Origin: Actinomycetota bacterium
GTDB lineage: Bacteria > Actinomycetota > Acidimicrobiia > IMCC26256 > PALSA-610
Reading direction: 5' to 3'
Length of the DNA: 64,000 nt
NCBI GenBank assembly: GCA_005779395.1
Contig: SXJP01000023.1
Coordinates: forward strand, 30,014 to 94,013
Shown piece by piece: positions 26,471 through 35,545 of the stretch. The position numbers were made by a program, and so were the translations under genes. The notes under the pieces are model-generated. The model had not been told where the DNA came from. It searched no databases and worked only from the letters and a program-made list of their open reading frames with translations. Positions within the stretch are counted from its first letter, which is position 1. Each line of letters starts with the position of its first letter.

Positions 26471-27453
26471 TCTTTGGACCTCTCACTATCAGGAGACACG
26501 GACCCGGCCCGGTGGACTGGAGTCACGAAGCCGCCGAATACAACAACAAGTGCAAGTAGAAATACCACACCACCAAGAACACCGAATGCAAGGACTGAAT
26601 GCCTTTTAGGGACTAACAGGCCAAAAGCACTAATGCACGCCTGAAGCGAAATCATGACGAGTACAGATTGACCTCGACCTAACCCTCGGTCGACAAGTTG
26701 GTCATACACATGGCTACGGTCACCGAGAAAGAGGGGCCTGCGGGCGATGGCTCGCCGGGTAATTGCGACAGCAGTATCGAGAACCGGAACTGCGACGAAC
26801 AGTGGGACAACCGCCCACGACGTCGCTCCACCGGGATTGTCGAGTGCTGACACACCAAGAATTGCGATAAGAACGCCGAGCAGATACGAGCCAGAGTCGC
26901 CTAGATAGATGCGCGCAGGCGGCCTGTTGAACAACAAGAATCCGCACAATGCTCCGGCGGTGATGAACGCGATCTGTCTACCGCCACCACCATAAATAGC
27001 AAAACTGACTGCCACCATCAACGCGGTCCCGCTAGCTAGACCATCGAGTCCGTCAATCAGGTTCACAGCGTTCACAAGTCCGACGACAATCAAAGCGGTA
27101 AGCAGCACCCCGAAGATGCCGCCAGGTGGGCAAGTCACTACGAGGCCAGAGATGATACCGACAGCGAACTCAAGCGCGAGCCTGACACGAGCAGAGATCG
27201 CTGCGACGTCGTCGACCAGACCGAGGCCTGCAGCTAATCCCGCAGGCAACAACAACACGGGCCGAACTACGCCTAGAGGCCACGCGATTGCAAGGAGCAT
27301 CGCGAGTCCGCCGAGGTACGGCACGGCCGCAGTCTGGACTTTAAGTGGCCCAGGCTTGTCAGTGATTCCGAGCCGTATTGCTACCACAACAGCGCACGGC
27401 GTAGTTGCTAGCGACGCCAAGAACGAAGCTCCAAATGCCATTTGAGAATTCAT
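26467..27453 (-). CDS. WecA/MraY-family undecaprenyl-phosphate sugar phosphotransferase
   Basis: The 328-residue integral membrane protein has about eleven helices. Family acidic motifs are clear: GLGLVDDVAAIS, NAVNLIDGLDGLASG, and YLGDSGSYLLG. DxxxN-type metal binding and a His-rich loop near ALFLGDRSHVYDQL match WecA-type enzymes rather than MraY, and it lies away from murein genes. It would start glycan synthesis by moving a sugar-1-phosphate, probably a HexNAc or the diamino-sugar made nearby, from UDP to undecaprenyl phosphate at the inner face of the membrane. Confidence 0.92.
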   Translation of the reverse strand: MNSQMAFGASFLASLATTPCAVVVAIRLGITDKPGPLKVQTAAVPYLGGLAMLLAIAWPLGVVRPVLLLPAGLAAGLGLVDDVAAISARVRLALEFAVGIISGLVVTCPPGGIFGVLLTALIVVGLVNAVNLIDGLDGLASGTALMVAVSFAIYGGGGRQIAFITAGALCGFLLFNRPPARIYLGDSGSYLLGVLIAILGVSALDNPGGATSWAVVPLFVAVPVLDTAVAITRRAIARRPLFLGDRSHVYDQLVDRGLGRGQSVLVMISLQACISAFGLLVPKRHSVLAFGVLGGVVFLLALVVVFGGFVTPVHRAGSVSPDSERSKE

Positions 27454-28091
27454 GATCGCGGTTCCTGGCGCGATGGATCTTGGGATGCCGTCGGATCCGA
27501 CCGCCGAACGAATACGGTGCTCGCGGTTGAGCCATGGACAGAGATCTCGTGCAACTCTGTGTAACCAGCGCCTAAATAAAGAGCTGCAGCCGCGGCGTTG
27601 TCCGTAGCTGCGACAACTTTGACGGCACTGACATGCCTGCGATCCATTTCTCCACTCACGGCGTCAACTAAGAGACGACCGATCCCCCGTTTGCCGCTAC
27701 TTCTCGCGACCGACACTGCAATTATTTCGGCTGTCGGCAAATCCGAAGTTGCTCCGCTCGCGCTCGCTGGGTAACGGAGCGTTTCCCAAACGCGTTTGGC
27801 TGACAGAACAATTCTCGGAGCTGCCCTAAGCCCCGCTCGGATGCCATCACGAATCATGAATGTGCGGTAGAAGCCACCGATCGACTCTGTTGCGGCAACG
27901 AAACCGATCACTTCGTTACGGTCGACAGCAACGTATGCAAAGGAGTGCTCGGTGCGAACGATGCGGCCATATATGCGCCGCAAGAATGCAACACCGAGTG
28001 AAGGCAAAAACCCTTCAGAAATTCGGTCGCAATGCAGCGATGCCATGCGGGATGCGTCTAGAAGCTCGGCGCGGCGAATTTCAACCATCAT
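27450..28091 (-). CDS. GNAT N-acetyltransferase
   Basis: About 213 residues; paired ATGs at 28091 and 28088 overlap the upstream stop by 8-11 bases, and a TTG at 28106 is a longer option. The GNAT core shows as IIAVSVARSSGKRGIGRLLVDAV (acetyl-CoA loop R-x-x-G-x-G/A) and a later ATDNAAAAALYLGAGY. Position between a PglA-like glycosyltransferase and the WecA-like enzyme suggests it acylates the amino-sugar made by the dehydratase and aminotransferase. PglD itself belongs to a different, hexapeptide fold, so this would be a functional stand-in like the GNAT WeeI/PseH types. Substrate is inference. Confidence 0.8.
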   Translation of the reverse strand: MMVEIRRAELLDASRMASLHCDRISEGFLPSLGVAFLRRIYGRIVRTEHSFAYVAVDRNEVIGFVAATESIGGFYRTFMIRDGIRAGLRAAPRIVLSAKRVWETLRYPASASGATSDLPTAEIIAVSVARSSGKRGIGRLLVDAVSGEMDRRHVSAVKVVAATDNAAAAALYLGAGYTELHEISVHGSTASTVFVRRSDPTASQDPSRQEPRS

Positions 28092-29259
28092 CGGAATCCG
28101 CGGCAATTAGACGAGCGTAGGTTGCGAGCGTCGTGTCGATTATTCGCTGTTGATCGAACTCGCTGGTTGCCTTGGCTCGCGCAGCGAGTCCCATCTTGGT
28201 GCGAAGCTCCGAATCGTTAGCGAGCTGAGCGATGGCGGACGCAAGCGCCTCCACATCGCCAAGTTGCACCAAGCGACCAGTTACGTTGTCGGCGACGACT
28301 TGTCGGCAACCCCTGATGTTTGTGGCAACGACCGCTAAGCCCATCGCACTGGCTTCCATGGCTGAACGAGGAAAACCCTCGCGATGCGACGCGAGGGCAT
28401 AAAGATCACATGCCGCATAGACAGCTTCGATATCGTCACGCATTCCAAGGAACTTGACGTTGCCGATCGCTTCAGCCATGGCTATTTCATCAGGCGTGAT
28501 TGCATCTGCCTTTTCTGGATCTGCTGGACCCACGATCGCGAACACAACGTTTGGCGAGCTCTTAGTCAAGAGGCGTGCTGCGCCAAATATTTCGCGCAGT
28601 CCCTTTTCCAACACGAGTCTCCCGACGACACCACACACAACTTGTTGGTCGGTAGCGCCGATCTGTTTGCGTATAAGTGCAGCTTTGCTTGCATCTACCT
28701 TCGAACTGTCGAACCGAGCAAGATCGATCCCGTTACCTAGAACCTTGATACGGTCGGCTGGCACGCCGATTTTGCGCAACACCGATACGTCTTCTTCGTT
28801 CTGCAACAGTTCGGCGTTGCTACAGCCCGCGGCGATTCGCTCGAGGCTATAGACAACGGCTCTCTTGGCGAGCCTGTCTTCCGGTACGGCATACAGACCA
28901 TGGACCGTGTTGACCACGACTGGCACCCTCGCGATTCTGGCCGCAAGCCGCCCGTAGATGCCTGGCTTGGGATTGTGGGTGTGCACAATGTCTGGTCGGA
29001 GAGACCGAAACGCACGTACCAGCTCAGCTAGAGCTAACAGATCGCGATGTGGGGCCATTGAGCGGGTGGCGTTGCCGAGTGAGTAATGACGAATGCCCCA
29101 CGATTCGAGTTCGCGCGCATATGGGCCAGTGGCCGACATGCCGATTACTTCGTAACCGGCCTCTTGGAACGCGCGTAATTGCGGCCCTAGCAGCAGAGCC
29201 AGACTGATATCTGTGGTTGTCAGATGTATCAGCCTCGGCGGCTTCTTAGTCGACTTCAT
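28081..29259 (-). CDS. GT4 glycosyltransferase (PglA-like)
   Basis: The 392-residue protein has a GT-B fold. The N-terminal domain shows IVHTHNPKPGIYGRLAARI and NTVHGLY; the C-terminal domain shows GVVGRLVLEKGLREIF and the donor site SHREGFPRSAMEASAMGLAVVATNIRG with the E-x7-E pattern. The first half resembles PglA and related enzymes that add a HexNAc to a lipid-linked bacillosamine, which fits the neighbouring genes. Start and stop overlap neighbours. It works at the cytoplasmic face of the membrane; linkage is unknown. Confidence 0.9.
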   Translation of the reverse strand: MKSTKKPPRLIHLTTTDISLALLLGPQLRAFQEAGYEVIGMSATGPYARELESWGIRHYSLGNATRSMAPHRDLLALAELVRAFRSLRPDIVHTHNPKPGIYGRLAARIARVPVVVNTVHGLYAVPEDRLAKRAVVYSLERIAAGCSNAELLQNEEDVSVLRKIGVPADRIKVLGNGIDLARFDSSKVDASKAALIRKQIGATDQQVVCGVVGRLVLEKGLREIFGAARLLTKSSPNVVFAIVGPADPEKADAITPDEIAMAEAIGNVKFLGMRDDIEAVYAACDLYALASHREGFPRSAMEASAMGLAVVATNIRGCRQVVADNVTGRLVQLGDVEALASAIAQLANDSELRTKMGLAARAKATSEFDQQRIIDTTLATYARLIAADSDDG

Positions 29260-30086
29260 TGCACAGCTTCTGCATAGCGCCGACGGTTGACTAGCACTCT
29301 GAGTCGATCTTCGAGGGCCATGCCGCCATCACACTTTTTTCGGAACCAACGCATGTCATCGTTGACCTGTATTGGCGAACGATAGAGAAGGTATGGGTCG
29401 GCGTCGCCGTAACGATTCGGGCGCGTGCCAGCAATTGATGCGGATCGGAAACGTTCGCGAACTGCCGCGTCGGCAACTGGCGACGGCGACAGCGCTTTCG
29501 GATATGCGAAGTCGAGCGGGACCTTGCCTAGCTTCGACGTGATGAGATCAATCGACGTGTCGAGTTCTCTAGCCACTTCGTTATTTGCAAGTCGATCCAA
29601 TAGTGCGTGACTGTGGGTATGGCTACCGACATCCATCAGTCCCGTAGATACACAGTCTGCGAGCGCCTGCCACGAAAGCGGCTTGCCGTTGTCGGGAAAA
29701 TCTTCGCCATTCTCGACGAACCGCGTCGCTAGGTAAAGCGTCGAGGGAATCCCGAACTCTTGCATAATTGGCATAGCGATATCGGCGATGTCTGCGGTGC
29801 CGTCATCGAATGTGATGGCTATCGGCGACTCGATTGTTTGGGCAGGTTGTTCCGAACCTCTGCTCGGTTCAAGTCTCCGCAGAGCGTCCGAGAGAGACAC
29901 GACTCGGCCCGACTCACTTAGTTCGGCCATCTGCCTTCTAAACAGATCCGCGGGCAAGTCGACCGCCATAGATGTACGGCCACCAACGCGGTGGTAGATC
30001 AACACGACCACGCCCGGATGACGCGGCGTGATCGCGTCGTAGCCAGCCGCCAACGACTTCACAATTTTTTGAGCAATTCTCGCCAC
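29256..30086 (-). CDS. Polysaccharide deacetylase (NodB domain)
   Basis: The 276-residue protein shows the NodB motifs: IAITFDDGTAD (motif 1, catalytic Asp pair), GSHTHSHALLD (motif 2, metal His pair), and a late FAYPKALSP in place of the usual R-x-Y motif. It lacks a clear signal peptide, so it may act in the cytoplasm on a lipid-linked sugar or be exported by another route. Family members remove N- or O-acetyl groups from GlcNAc-type residues; freeing an amino group would create a site for N-sulfation, which is speculation here. It overlaps the PglA-like gene by 4 bases. Confidence 0.88.
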   Translation of the reverse strand: MARIAQKIVKSLAAGYDAITPRHPGVVVLIYHRVGGRTSMAVDLPADLFRRQMAELSESGRVVSLSDALRRLEPSRGSEQPAQTIESPIAITFDDGTADIADIAMPIMQEFGIPSTLYLATRFVENGEDFPDNGKPLSWQALADCVSTGLMDVGSHTHSHALLDRLANNEVARELDTSIDLITSKLGKVPLDFAYPKALSPSPVADAAVRERFRSASIAGTRPNRYGDADPYLLYRSPIQVNDDMRWFRKKCDGGMALEDRLRVLVNRRRYAEAVQ

Positions 30087-30170
30087 GCTTAGATGTACTC
30101 CAGTATTCGGCGTGCGGTTAACGACCGCAAGCGTAACGCCATCGATCCGCCACGATGTTCCGGCAGTGTT

Positions 30171-31190
30171 TCAAAACAGCTCAATATCGCCGAGTGTCAG
30201 AGCGAGGTCCGCGCTTTTTGGAACTTGTGAACGCTCAAGCGTCAAGTGTCGCCAAGTCAGTACCGGACCTTGCCGTGGGAATGGCAAGAAACCCGGCACG
30301 CGGTCGCCGAGAGCGATCGCAAAATCGCAATCGGCTGCTTTGCGAACTTGTCGCGCTAATGCGCGTGCGGCGTTCGGCTTTCCCGAAGGAATGATCAGCT
30401 CTACCAATGCGGCCTCGCGCGCTTCGCCACGACGTCGTACGCGAAAGATTGCGAGTCCGCCCTCAATCCCTCCGGAGCCAACGACGGCGCGATAACCAAG
30501 CAGCGGTGTCGCGTAACGCCACGCCAAGAACTCGGCGGACTTCTTAGTCTGCAATCTCTGATCTTGCTTTCGGGTACTTGCGAGGAGCGCCGTCACCGCC
30601 GCCGCGTCGGACAGCACATCAGAAGCTGAGGCTCCACCGGTCGAAACCTCTGACCATCGCTCAGCAGGCACACGCGCCCTCAGCATCCGACGAATCGCGA
30701 ATGGACTACTAGGCCGTACTGACACCGGTAATCGACCGACTACTTGCCAATCCATTTTGAGATATCCGGGTCGGCTTTGGTCATTCGGTGTGTTGAACAC
30801 AAAGTCGACTGCCGCACCGAAGGTCTCGGACTCGCCTCCGAGTTCTGAAAGACCCAACTTGGTGAGTCTGGTAAATATCCCGCGCCCTTGATACTCGGGA
30901 TGCGTAGCGGTATCTACCGCGCGCACTGCTGAGAAGTCACGCACGCCGTCGCTGAACTGCCAACGCATCAACACGCGAATGCCTACGATCTTTTCTCCAT
31001 CTACAGCTACCCACGCTGGCGAGACTCCGAACGAGTTCTCCTCGTGTTTCCAGGCGTAGAGAGCTTCGAATCTCGGATCGTCCTCACGGCCCAACGACGC
31101 AGCCAACAAAGCAATCACGGCCTGACGGTCCACGGACCGATACGCGCGCAACTCGAGTCCGTCATCGACTCTGTTCGTGCCCGCGTTCAA
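30171..31190 (-). CDS. GNAT-type acyltransferase, possibly double-domain
   Basis: The 339-residue protein has a GNAT domain in the first half: WVAVDGEKIVGI, then SAVRAVDTATHPEYQGRGIFTRLTK, where QGRG is the acetyl-CoA loop. FNTPNDQSRPGYLKMDW follows. The C-terminal half could hold a second, degenerate GNAT domain as in FemAB-related proteins found in polysaccharide loci. It is coupled by a 4-base overlap with a glycosyltransferase upstream and lies 84 bases before the deacetylase. It probably acylates an amino-sugar or lipid-linked intermediate. Confidence 0.75.
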   Translation of the reverse strand: MNAGTNRVDDGLELRAYRSVDRQAVIALLAASLGREDDPRFEALYAWKHEENSFGVSPAWVAVDGEKIVGIRVLMRWQFSDGVRDFSAVRAVDTATHPEYQGRGIFTRLTKLGLSELGGESETFGAAVDFVFNTPNDQSRPGYLKMDWQVVGRLPVSVRPSSPFAIRRMLRARVPAERWSEVSTGGASASDVLSDAAAVTALLASTRKQDQRLQTKKSAEFLAWRYATPLLGYRAVVGSGGIEGGLAIFRVRRRGEAREAALVELIIPSGKPNAARALARQVRKAADCDFAIALGDRVPGFLPFPRQGPVLTWRHLTLERSQVPKSADLALTLGDIELF

Positions 31191-32332
31191 TGGATTCGCT
31201 GTTCCACTAGATCGGAATAAATCGCTTCGATTCGTGCCTGGGCTCTCGCAATGTCGAACTCTGCACTCAGATCCTTTGCTCCGATTGATAGACGCTCACG
31301 TAGTGCCTCATCCTTGACTAAGGACATGATTCCATTAGCTAGCGCGCCAGGATCACCTGCATTCACCAGTAGCGCGTTATCTTCGTGACGCAAAACGTCT
31401 GGAATGCCGCCGACCCTCGTTGCAACTATTGGCAATCCCAATGCAAGCGCCTCCATGATCGCGACCGGGAGTCCCTCGTATTTCGAGCCAAGAATGAAAA
31501 TGTCGCATCCGGCCATAAGTCGCACTGCATCTGGCCTATGCCCCGTCAGCGTGACGGTCTCTTCGAGCGACAGATCCGCGTGCAATTTCTCAACGACACC
31601 TTGGAGGGGCCCTTGCCCTACTAAACAAAACCGAACTTTGGTCGAAGAACCGAGATCGGCTACTCGACGCGCAGCGTCTAGAACGTTGGGCCAATCCTTC
31701 TTAGGGTGATAATTCGCTACGGTCCCGACAAGCACGGTGTTTACGTCTATCCCTAGTTCCGATCGAACTATTCCGCGTTCCTCAATCAACTCCGCTATCG
31801 CATCCACATCGACACCGTGGACGAGTACTTCACACTGTTGACGTGCGCGACCCGACATCGACTCCTTCGCCTCTCGTGACACGGCGATCGTCACATCGTC
31901 GAGTCTCGAAGTAAAGGCGTTTAGATATCTTGTTGGGGTTTTGAATGTTCCCCATGCGTTGTGTTCAGTGCACACAAGTCGAGGACGCAACCTCTTGGGG
32001 AGCGCGCGCACCGCCAACCGCGCCATCGCCGCGACATACGGCGAATGAACATGGACAATATCGACCGGATTTCGGCGCAACATTCTCCTCAGAGAGAACA
32101 CCCATCGCAGGTCTCGTTCGTCTCGTACGCCAAAACAAGTTGTCGCAACGCCCTCGGCCTCAAAGCGCTCTACGAGCGCGTTCTTCCAAGGCAATAAGTA
32201 CGCGACGGCGACATCAAATCGGTCGCGGTCTCTAGTCGCGGCCGCACCGAGCAATAGATGTTCAGCGCCGCCGGGACCGAGTCCCTTGATTAGCCACAAC
32301 ACGCGAGTTTTATTTGACACCACACGTAGCAT
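31187..32332 (-). CDS. GT4 glycosyltransferase
   Basis: The 381-residue GT-B protein begins with RVLWLIKGLGPGGAEHLLL, whose GPGGAE loop is typical of GT4, has VDIVHVHSPYVAAMA and TEHNAWGTFK in the first domain, and GTVANYHPKKDWPNVLDAA and GSKYEGLPVAIMEALALGLPIVAT in the donor domain. It is the first gene of the nine-gene minus-strand glycan run ending at 22070 and diverges from a sulfotransferase gene 80 bases away, so the promoter for both directions should be at 32333-32411. Donor and acceptor are unknown. Confidence 0.92.
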   Translation of the reverse strand: MLRVVSNKTRVLWLIKGLGPGGAEHLLLGAAATRDRDRFDVAVAYLLPWKNALVERFEAEGVATTCFGVRDERDLRWVFSLRRMLRRNPVDIVHVHSPYVAAMARLAVRALPKRLRPRLVCTEHNAWGTFKTPTRYLNAFTSRLDDVTIAVSREAKESMSGRARQQCEVLVHGVDVDAIAELIEERGIVRSELGIDVNTVLVGTVANYHPKKDWPNVLDAARRVADLGSSTKVRFCLVGQGPLQGVVEKLHADLSLEETVTLTGHRPDAVRLMAGCDIFILGSKYEGLPVAIMEALALGLPIVATRVGGIPDVLRHEDNALLVNAGDPGALANGIMSLVKDEALRERLSIGAKDLSAEFDIARAQARIEAIYSDLVEQRIH

Positions 32333-32411
32333 TGCAGATCAGTGATCCGATTCCCGCGCAAGCCAGAGCGAAAATCAAACGGCGCGACTAAATTCGAACG
32401 GGTATGTCTCG

Positions 32412-33176
32412 ATGACTGATAGTCGGCCGCGCTTCATATTCATAGGCGGTTTGCATCGCAGCGGAACGACGCTGCTCGCCTCGATGCTCGACGAGCACCC
32501 CGACATCTCTGGATTGCGCAACACTGGCGTCCCGCAGGACGAAGGGCAGCATTTGCAAGATGAAATGGTCGTGGCTGATGACCTAGGCGGACCCGGCCGA
32601 TTTGCTTTCAGTTCCCGAGCACACCTTGTCGAGAGTGACGCAACCGATCCCCTGATTGCGCTTCGTCTCCGTGAGGCTTGGCAGCCTTACGCCGACACGA
32701 CGCGTAGCCACATCGTCGAGAAGTCTCCGCCGAATCTCTTGCGATTTCGGTACCTGCAAGCGGTTTTCCCAGATGCGCTAATGATCGCAATTGTTAGACA
32801 CCCAGTTGCAGTCGCCCATGCAACAGAGTTCTGGGCCAAATCGAGTGTCCAACTCCAGCTTGAGCACTGGCTAGCAGCGCATGAGAAATTTGAGGGCGAC
32901 CGCGCGCAACTCCAACACCTCAAGTTCATGCGGTACGAAGATCTCGTACGCGATCCGGCCGCCGTGTTGGGACCCATAACGAATTACCTAGGGTTGAAGC
33001 CTTTCGCTCCGCTGGCAAACGTGCGTGGCGACACGAATGCCAGATACTTTCGTCGCTACAGACACAGCAAATTTGTGCCACCGCGAATCAAGAACTTCCG
33101 CGACGTGCTGCACTTCGAACGCCGATTACAAGATTTGCACTACGGCTACAGCCTGCTCGACAAGGCGAGTAACTAA
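32412..33176 (+). CDS. PAPS-dependent sulfotransferase (Sulfotransfer_3 type)
   Basis: The 254-residue protein has the 5'-phosphosulfate loop LHRSGTTLL at 14-22, EKSP at 103-106 carrying the usual catalytic Lys region, and IVRHPVAVA at 127-135 for the 3'-phosphate. It lacks a signal or membrane anchor, so it acts in the cytoplasm, using PAPS to sulfate a hydroxyl or amino group of a sugar on the growing lipid-linked glycan. It is one of six sulfotransferase-like genes here and stands alone on the plus strand between two minus-strand genes. Confidence 0.88.
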   Translation: MTDSRPRFIFIGGLHRSGTTLLASMLDEHPDISGLRNTGVPQDEGQHLQDEMVVADDLGGPGRFAFSSRAHLVESDATDPLIALRLREAWQPYADTTRSHIVEKSPPNLLRFRYLQAVFPDALMIAIVRHPVAVAHATEFWAKSSVQLQLEHWLAAHEKFEGDRAQLQHLKFMRYEDLVRDPAAVLGPITNYLGLKPFAPLANVRGDTNARYFRRYRHSKFVPPRIKNFRDVLHFERRLQDLHYGYSLLDKASN

Positions 33177-33197
33177 CGGCGTTGGGGTTCCAGTGCC

Positions 33198-34586
33198 TTA
33201 GCGGCCGCGCAACTTTCGGTAGGACGACCTGCCGATCCGATGGAGCAACGATCCAGGTGCGATCTTTGAGTACATCGTGCGAGCCACCGAATTTAAAAAC
33301 GACGTGTTCTTGTGCGCAAGCAATGAGCGGGCGGTGTCGAGTGGGGCTCGCCGTCTGTACTCGGCCATGTACTTACGAATTTCAGCGTGGGTGCGCGCGT
33401 ACCCATTATCTGCATACTTGCCAACTAGCGGCGTGAACTTCGTGCCGAATTCGTCAGTAGTCCAGTCACCGGTCACGGTCGTCTTAGTGAAGTTGCCAAT
33501 CATCAGATCGTCGAAGACTTCCCACTTCACGGCTTCCATGAATGAATGGCGTGGGACTTCAAATGTCACGCCGCGATTATTTCCTGACCCGACAGGAAAC
33601 TCGTGTTCGACGCCACCTACCCGCACGACGATCACATCGACGACGTCGCGCAAAGTTTCGATTCTGGCAAAATATTTTCTTGCCTCATCGACATCAACAT
33701 CGGTCAATTGCTGTGACCAGTCGTCGCCGAAATCCTTCGGGTCGTTGGCAACTAACGGGTTGGGTAGCGGTTCAAGAAGTTCAACATTTCGCGACAGGCA
33801 GTCGTACTTAATGAACGGACCAACAATTTCAGCGGTTTCTGAAGCAAAACCGAGCTTGTGAGCCTCTGGACCAGTTATGTAATCGTTGGCCCAGAAACTG
33901 TCGGCACGGTTGTACTGGTGCAGCGACGCGAATGGCACGAAGTATTTCATCCCGAAGCTTTCGATCCGCCGAGCAATGGCCTTGCCGGGCGGAAGCTGCT
34001 TTGCCGCGTACGGCAAGATCCTGTCCCCATTTGGCTCAAAGAAATTGATCATGTCCGCATCTCCGAAACCAGAGAGCGCAAGCATGAATGAAACGTCCGA
34101 TTTCTTGACTGCGTGTTTGACGAAGTTTTCCCAACCGCGCTCGCTGGCATCATTCAGGTTGGCGACAAGGGTGCCATCGATGTCAACGAGCAGCACGGCG
34201 TCCTGGTTGCAGTCCGCGATTGAACAGATCCGGACCCGAGCAGAAATCTGATGCCATTCCCGATCTTTGAGAACCCTGACCTTGTAGCCATCGCTGACCA
34301 AATAGTCCCGTATGCGACCGCCGACATGATCTGGGAGCAAAATCTCCTTATCTTTCAGCTTCTTTAGTGTCTCAAAGCTCAGATGATCGGGGTGGCCGTG
34401 CGATATCCAAATTGCGTCGGCCGCTTCGACGTTGGCCATCTGCTCGGGCGGCACGGCATGAGAAAGCACCCAGCTTCCGAAGTAAGCCGTGCCGGATAGC
34501 CACGGATCAGTAGCGAGGACCGGCTTGCCGTCGTGAACAATCAGCGTGGCGTTACCGATTGTCTCGAAACCAAGTTCTAATGACAT
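33198..34586 (-). CDS. Metallo-beta-lactamase-fold hydrolase
   Basis: The 462-residue protein has the metal site SHGHPDHLS with H63, H65, D67 and H68, and an Asp in DIDGTLVANLNDAS later. It resembles UlaG-like and CMP-Neu5Ac-hydroxylase-like MBL proteins sometimes found in capsule loci, and it has a long C-terminal region (about 250-462) without a fold I can name. The reaction is unknown; lactone, phosphodiester or sulfate-ester hydrolysis are possible. It diverges from the next sulfotransferase with an 89-base spacer, and its basic C-terminus LHRIGRSSYRKLRGR might touch the membrane. Confidence 0.8.
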   Translation of the reverse strand: MSLELGFETIGNATLIVHDGKPVLATDPWLSGTAYFGSWVLSHAVPPEQMANVEAADAIWISHGHPDHLSFETLKKLKDKEILLPDHVGGRIRDYLVSDGYKVRVLKDREWHQISARVRICSIADCNQDAVLLVDIDGTLVANLNDASERGWENFVKHAVKKSDVSFMLALSGFGDADMINFFEPNGDRILPYAAKQLPPGKAIARRIESFGMKYFVPFASLHQYNRADSFWANDYITGPEAHKLGFASETAEIVGPFIKYDCLSRNVELLEPLPNPLVANDPKDFGDDWSQQLTDVDVDEARKYFARIETLRDVVDVIVVRVGGVEHEFPVGSGNNRGVTFEVPRHSFMEAVKWEVFDDLMIGNFTKTTVTGDWTTDEFGTKFTPLVGKYADNGYARTHAEIRKYMAEYRRRAPLDTARSLLAHKNTSFLNSVARTMYSKIAPGSLLHRIGRSSYRKLRGR

Positions 34587-34675
34587 AGGTCAAAAACCTA
34601 CTCGCCAAAATCTCCGCGAAACACCATGACGCGGGCCTCTAGCCCTATAGCGAAAGACGCGAAAAATAGGCGAGA

Positions 34676-35545
34676 ATGGTCGACGTGTTCGCGAACGACA
34701 GGCTCGTGTATCTCCAGATGCAAAAAACCGCCTCTACGCACATCGCCCGCGTTCTATCCGAGGTAGTCGGAGGCAAGCAGCATCAGCAGCACATTCGTCT
34801 GCGAGAAGAAAAACGCGACAGGGTTGTATGCGCCTCGATACGTAACCCTTGGGCCTGGTACGTGTCCCTCTGGGCTTACGGATGTCGCAAAGGCGGTGGC
34901 GTGTCCGGCATTTACCACAGGGTGACCGCTGAGCCTCCGTCAAATTTCGAACTAGCGCGTGACTCGATGCGGGCACTCCGCGCTACGCGTCGCTGGCCTA
35001 CGGAGCAACTTCGCGAGGGCCGTTCGATTCAGCGTCGTCAGCGAGCGACTCGCACCGATCTATGGCGCCCCTGCTATACGCATCCAGACGACGTAGACGC
35101 TTTTCGGCGATGGCTGGCTCTTGTGATGGACCCCGACCGTTCACATGAACTGCTCGCGCCCTTCGGCCGCACGGACCTGCGCCGCTGCCAAGGACTTATG
35201 GCATTCCGTTACTTCTGGCTGTTGACTGACGACCGGACACTCCTAGAAGTTCCAGGGAATGTCGACTCGATCGAAGCAGTTGAGCACTACGATGCCAAAC
35301 ACACAGTCCACGACGACATGATCAGAATCGAACATCTCGAAGAAGACATAACCCGCGTTCTGGCCCGGGCTAGTTACGATCTGACATCAGTTCAAACTCA
35401 GAAGCTCGCCGAGTTGTGCCGTAGCAAGACGAATGAATCGCCCCACCTGCCGACCGCCTCGTACTACGACGACACGTCCTTAGACCTAGTGGCCACGCGT
35501 GAAGTGTTTCTCGCAAAAAAATACGAATACGTAGGTCCAGAGTGA
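34676..35545 (+). CDS. Sulfotransferase-family protein with QKTAST loop
   Basis: The 289-residue protein shows YLQMQKTASTHIARVL at 12-27, a P-loop of the PKxxST type used for the 5'-phosphosulfate in Sulfotransfer_2 and Gal3ST-like enzymes, and SIRNPWAWY at 55-63 for the 3'-phosphate. It is a paralog of the protein at 42096-42953, with which it also shares the NDRLV start. It begins a plus-strand operon of two sulfotransferases, a glycosyltransferase, the ABC exporter and a GT-A protein. It likely sulfates a glycan; a different sulfated product is possible. Confidence 0.8.
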   Translation: MVDVFANDRLVYLQMQKTASTHIARVLSEVVGGKQHQQHIRLREEKRDRVVCASIRNPWAWYVSLWAYGCRKGGGVSGIYHRVTAEPPSNFELARDSMRALRATRRWPTEQLREGRSIQRRQRATRTDLWRPCYTHPDDVDAFRRWLALVMDPDRSHELLAPFGRTDLRRCQGLMAFRYFWLLTDDRTLLEVPGNVDSIEAVEHYDAKHTVHDDMIRIEHLEEDITRVLARASYDLTSVQTQKLAELCRSKTNESPHLPTASYYDDTSLDLVATREVFLAKKYEYVGPE

